A stretch of 7,924 nucleotides of DNA from Rhodospirillales bacterium (GTDB lineage Bacteria > Pseudomonadota > Alphaproteobacteria > Acetobacterales > Acetobacteraceae): assembly GCA_903644035.1 (NCBI GenBank), contig CAHJXG010000570.1:1-7924 (forward strand). Reading direction: 5' to 3'. Under the pieces are notes generated by a model. It worked only from the letters and a program-made list of their open reading frames with translations. It searched no databases and was not told where the DNA came from. This document shows, piece after piece, positions 6,004-7,924 of the stretch. Both the position numbers and the translations under genes were made by a program. The first letter of the stretch is position 1; every line of letters begins with the position of its first letter.

Positions 6004-7749
6004 TTACCGCAACAGGGTTGAACGACTTGTGATGGCCGCGATGGCGGCCTGCCGCTCCTCGGGCGTCTGCGGCGCCTCCAGCGCGGCCGACACGCTGCCG
6101 AGCGGCAGCAACGCGACGGAGAGGCCGGAGAGCAGCGACGCCATGCCGGGAACGAGCGGCGGCAGCCCGCCCTGCGCCGCCGAGAACGCGAGGCCCGGCG
6201 CGTCGGACGCGGCCGTCAGCCCATTCAGCGGTCCCGAGTTGACGACCAGCACCGGGCCGGCATGGGGCCGTGCCCCCTGCACGCATGGCAGGCCCACGTC
6301 CTGCCAGGTCATCCACTCGCTCTGATGCAGGAACGGGATATGGGTCCGGACGAGCAGCACCGCGGACGGGCCGCGGACCCAGGTCTCCGCGATGCCCCGG
6401 CACGCCTCCGGCACCCGGCCCGGCGAGGCGGCGAAGCCCTGCTCCAGCAGGGACAGAGCGGCCAGGCGGTCCCCGGTCCAGTAGCCCGTGACGATGACCG
6501 GATCGGGCAGGGTGGCCACCCGCTCGATCTCTGCGGCCACCGCCGCCCGGCCCTCCCGCAGCCGGCCCTGCCACCAGAGCGTCGGGACCGGGTTCCAGGC
6601 CCGGCCCAGCACAAGCCGCGGACCTTCATCGTCGGCGGCAAGCGACCGCCTCAGCGCCGAGGGCGGGGGCATGAGCCAGATCGCCAGGCCCGCCGCCAGC
6701 CCGGCCAGCGCGGCCCTCCGTTCCCAACGGGGCAGGGAGCCGACCGACCGCAGCCCCTCCGCCAACGCCAGGAGGATGAACGGCGACAGCGGCAGCAGGT
6801 AGCGTCCCTCGACCAGCTGCGACCGGTAGGCGGCGATGTAGAGCGCCGGGACGAGCACGGCCAGGCCAAGATCCCGCCACCGCCGCCCCCGTGCGAACGA
6901 GACGACGCCCAGCAGCCAGGCCAGCCCTCCCAGGGCGGTGACGGCATGGAGCAGGGTCAGCGCGTCGTTGTGCAGGGGCCGCTGCGGCCTGTCCCACAGC
7001 AGCGTGGCCCGGCTCACCGCGGCGAAGGTGTCCAGGAACGACAGGCCGCACAGCCGATACGCCACGATCGGAACCGCCAGGACGAGCACGCCGGCGATGC
7101 AGGCCCGGACCGCCCGCGCGCACCATCCCTCCACCTCGGTCAGCAGGAGGATGGCAAAGGCGGGGGCGATCAGCGCCGCATCGAGCCGCACCAGCACGGC
7201 CACCCCGAGCAGCAGCCCCGTCGCGACGGTCCGGGGGAGGGTCGGACGGGTCCAGAACAGCAGCAGGGCCAGGCAGGCCAACGCGGCGGATGGCATGTTG
7301 TCGTTCGGAAGATAGGCGGATTCGAAGATCGGCGGGAACAGCACGCAGCACAGCAGGGCGCGGGCGAAGCCGACCCGGTACACCCGCCAGAGCAGCGCCA
7401 GCAGCGCCGCCACCAGCATCACGAGCGAGCCGATGCCGATGACCCGGAGGGCGGCCAGGCCGGACAGGTCGCCGAGGCGCTGCAGCCCCAGCACGCCGAG
7501 GCTCGTCCCGAGCCGGGTCAGGAGGAAGAACCGCCCGCTGAAGGGATACAGCATGTCGCTGAACCGCAAGTCGCCCATCGCGAGCGCATGGGCGTTGATG
7601 ACCACCTGGGGCTGAAAGCCTTCCGAGTAGGTGACGGAGGCGGCGGGCAGGGCGAACCACGCCGCCGCGATGCTGACCAGGAGCGCCGAGAGGACCGCCC
7701 CCGTGCGTGTCGAGCACCAGGCGATGCCCTGGGCTATCCGGTCCGCCAT
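6004..7749 (-). CDS. Multi-pass membrane protein, GT-C glycosyltransferase-like (paralogue of 102-1964)
   Basis: 581 residues. Hydrophobic segments run from about residue 17 to 360 (roughly ten helices), followed by a soluble C-terminal region (about 365-581), the arrangement of polyprenyl-phosphate-sugar-dependent GT-C transferases with a periplasmic domain. Landmarks are EGF at 43-45 in the first external loop, NDN at 149-151, RLDAALIAPA at 188-197, EGRYLLPLSPF at 314-324, LLEQGF at 434-439 and CRG at 450-452; all have counterparts in the 620-residue protein. No standard DD/DE pair is seen in loop 1, so E43 is the likely functional acid if it is an enzyme. ATG 7749-7747 has GGAG at 7760-7757 with a seven-base spacer. 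The 364-base gap after it suggests that it is transcribed separately from the cassette. Donor and acceptor unknown; a polymerase or ligase-like role is an alternative. Confidence 0.72.
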   Translation of the reverse strand: MADRIAQGIAWCSTRTGAVLSALLVSIAAAWFALPAASVTYSEGFQPQVVINAHALAMGDLRFSDMLYPFSGRFFLLTRLGTSLGVLGLQRLGDLSGLAALRVIGIGSLVMLVAALLALLWRVYRVGFARALLCCVLFPPIFESAYLPNDNMPSAALACLALLLFWTRPTLPRTVATGLLLGVAVLVRLDAALIAPAFAILLLTEVEGWCARAVRACIAGVLVLAVPIVAYRLCGLSFLDTFAAVSRATLLWDRPQRPLHNDALTLLHAVTALGGLAWLLGVVSFARGRRWRDLGLAVLVPALYIAAYRSQLVEGRYLLPLSPFILLALAEGLRSVGSLPRWERRAALAGLAAGLAIWLMPPPSALRRSLAADDEGPRLVLGRAWNPVPTLWWQGRLREGRAAVAAEIERVATLPDPVIVTGYWTGDRLAALSLLEQGFAASPGRVPEACRGIAETWVRGPSAVLLVRTHIPFLHQSEWMTWQDVGLPCVQGARPHAGPVLVVNSGPLNGLTAASDAPGLAFSAAQGGLPPLVPGMASLLSGLSVALLPLGSVSAALEAPQTPEERQAAIAAITSRSTLLR

Positions 7750-7831
7750 CGGGCGTCTCCAGGCTGGTGGGATGCGGGGCCACCCGGGTTCCGGGCGATG
7801 GCCGGGCCGGCGGACCCGGCGCGCCCGGGGT

Positions 7832-7924
7832 TCAAGCGGCCGTGCTGCGGCGCAACGCGGCCATCACGCGGTCCCGCAGCGCGCCCCACACCTCCGGCGC
7901 CCGCCACCGCACCAGAACGGCATA
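7832..7924 (-). CDS. C-terminal end of an unidentified gene
   Basis: The minus-strand frame entering from the right edge stays open for 30 codons and ends in TGA at 7834-7832. It encodes YAVLVRWRAPEVWGALRDRV and ten further residues ending in STAA. Supporting a real gene are the same strand, a spacing of 82 bases to the next start and a natural-looking amphipathic ending. Thirty open codons in such GC-rich DNA are weak proof, and no family can be named from this fragment. Confidence 0.45.
   Translation of the reverse strand, partial: YAVLVRWRAPEVWGALRDRVMAALRRSTAA

Noticed and set aside
5831..6325. Plus-strand 164-codon frame crossing the intergenic gap
   Set aside because: It overlaps the well-supported C-terminus of the 581-residue membrane protein on the other strand and encodes Ser/Arg/Pro-rich sequence without domains.
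7801..7820. Inverted repeat gccggg ... cccggc as a terminator of the gene at the right edge
   Set aside because: It has a 6-base GC stem with an 8-base loop but no T-run on either strand; such stems are expected by chance in this very GC-rich gap.

Overview
The window is a high-GC stretch in which every gene I can support lies on the minus strand, so transcription runs from the right edge to the left. The base composition (coding samples I counted by hand lie at about 58-83% G+C) and the protein style suggest a high-GC Gram-negative bacterium, most likely an alphaproteobacterium. That placement is an inference. No rRNA, tRNA, mobile element, CRISPR array or clear terminator was seen.

Layout in transcription order: (1) the last 30 codons of an unidentified gene (7924-7832). 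(2) A 581-residue multi-pass membrane protein of the GT-C glycosyltransferase type (7749-6004). (3) A gap of 364 bases (5640-6003), clearly poorer in G+C than the genes, which probably holds the promoter of what follows. (4) Four genes joined by short overlaps: a flippase-like membrane protein of the LPG-synthase-TM/UPF0104 type (5639-4689), a large protein with a C-terminal aminoglycoside-phosphotransferase/choline-kinase-type domain (4692-3226), a small HAD phosphatase resembling the capsule phosphatases EcbF/BcbF (3229-2813), and a sugar-nucleotide-type nucleotidyltransferase (2825-2061). (5) After 96 bases, a second multi-pass GT-C-like protein of 620 residues (1964-102), a distant paralogue of the first. 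(6) After 42 bases, the first 19 complete codons of a short-chain dehydrogenase (59-1).

Working model: the kinase-like, HAD and nucleotidyltransferase proteins form a cytosolic route that phosphorylates, trims and NDP-activates a small building block or headgroup. The flippase-like protein and the two GT-C-like proteins would handle a lipid-linked intermediate in the membrane and attach sugars or substituents on the periplasmic side. The setting is therefore surface polysaccharide (capsule, exopolysaccharide or LPS decoration). The family assignments rest on visible motifs. The substrate, the product and the cooperation of the genes are inference. The most unusual parts are the long unassigned N-terminal region of the kinase-like protein and the pair of GT-C-like paralogues flanking the cassette.
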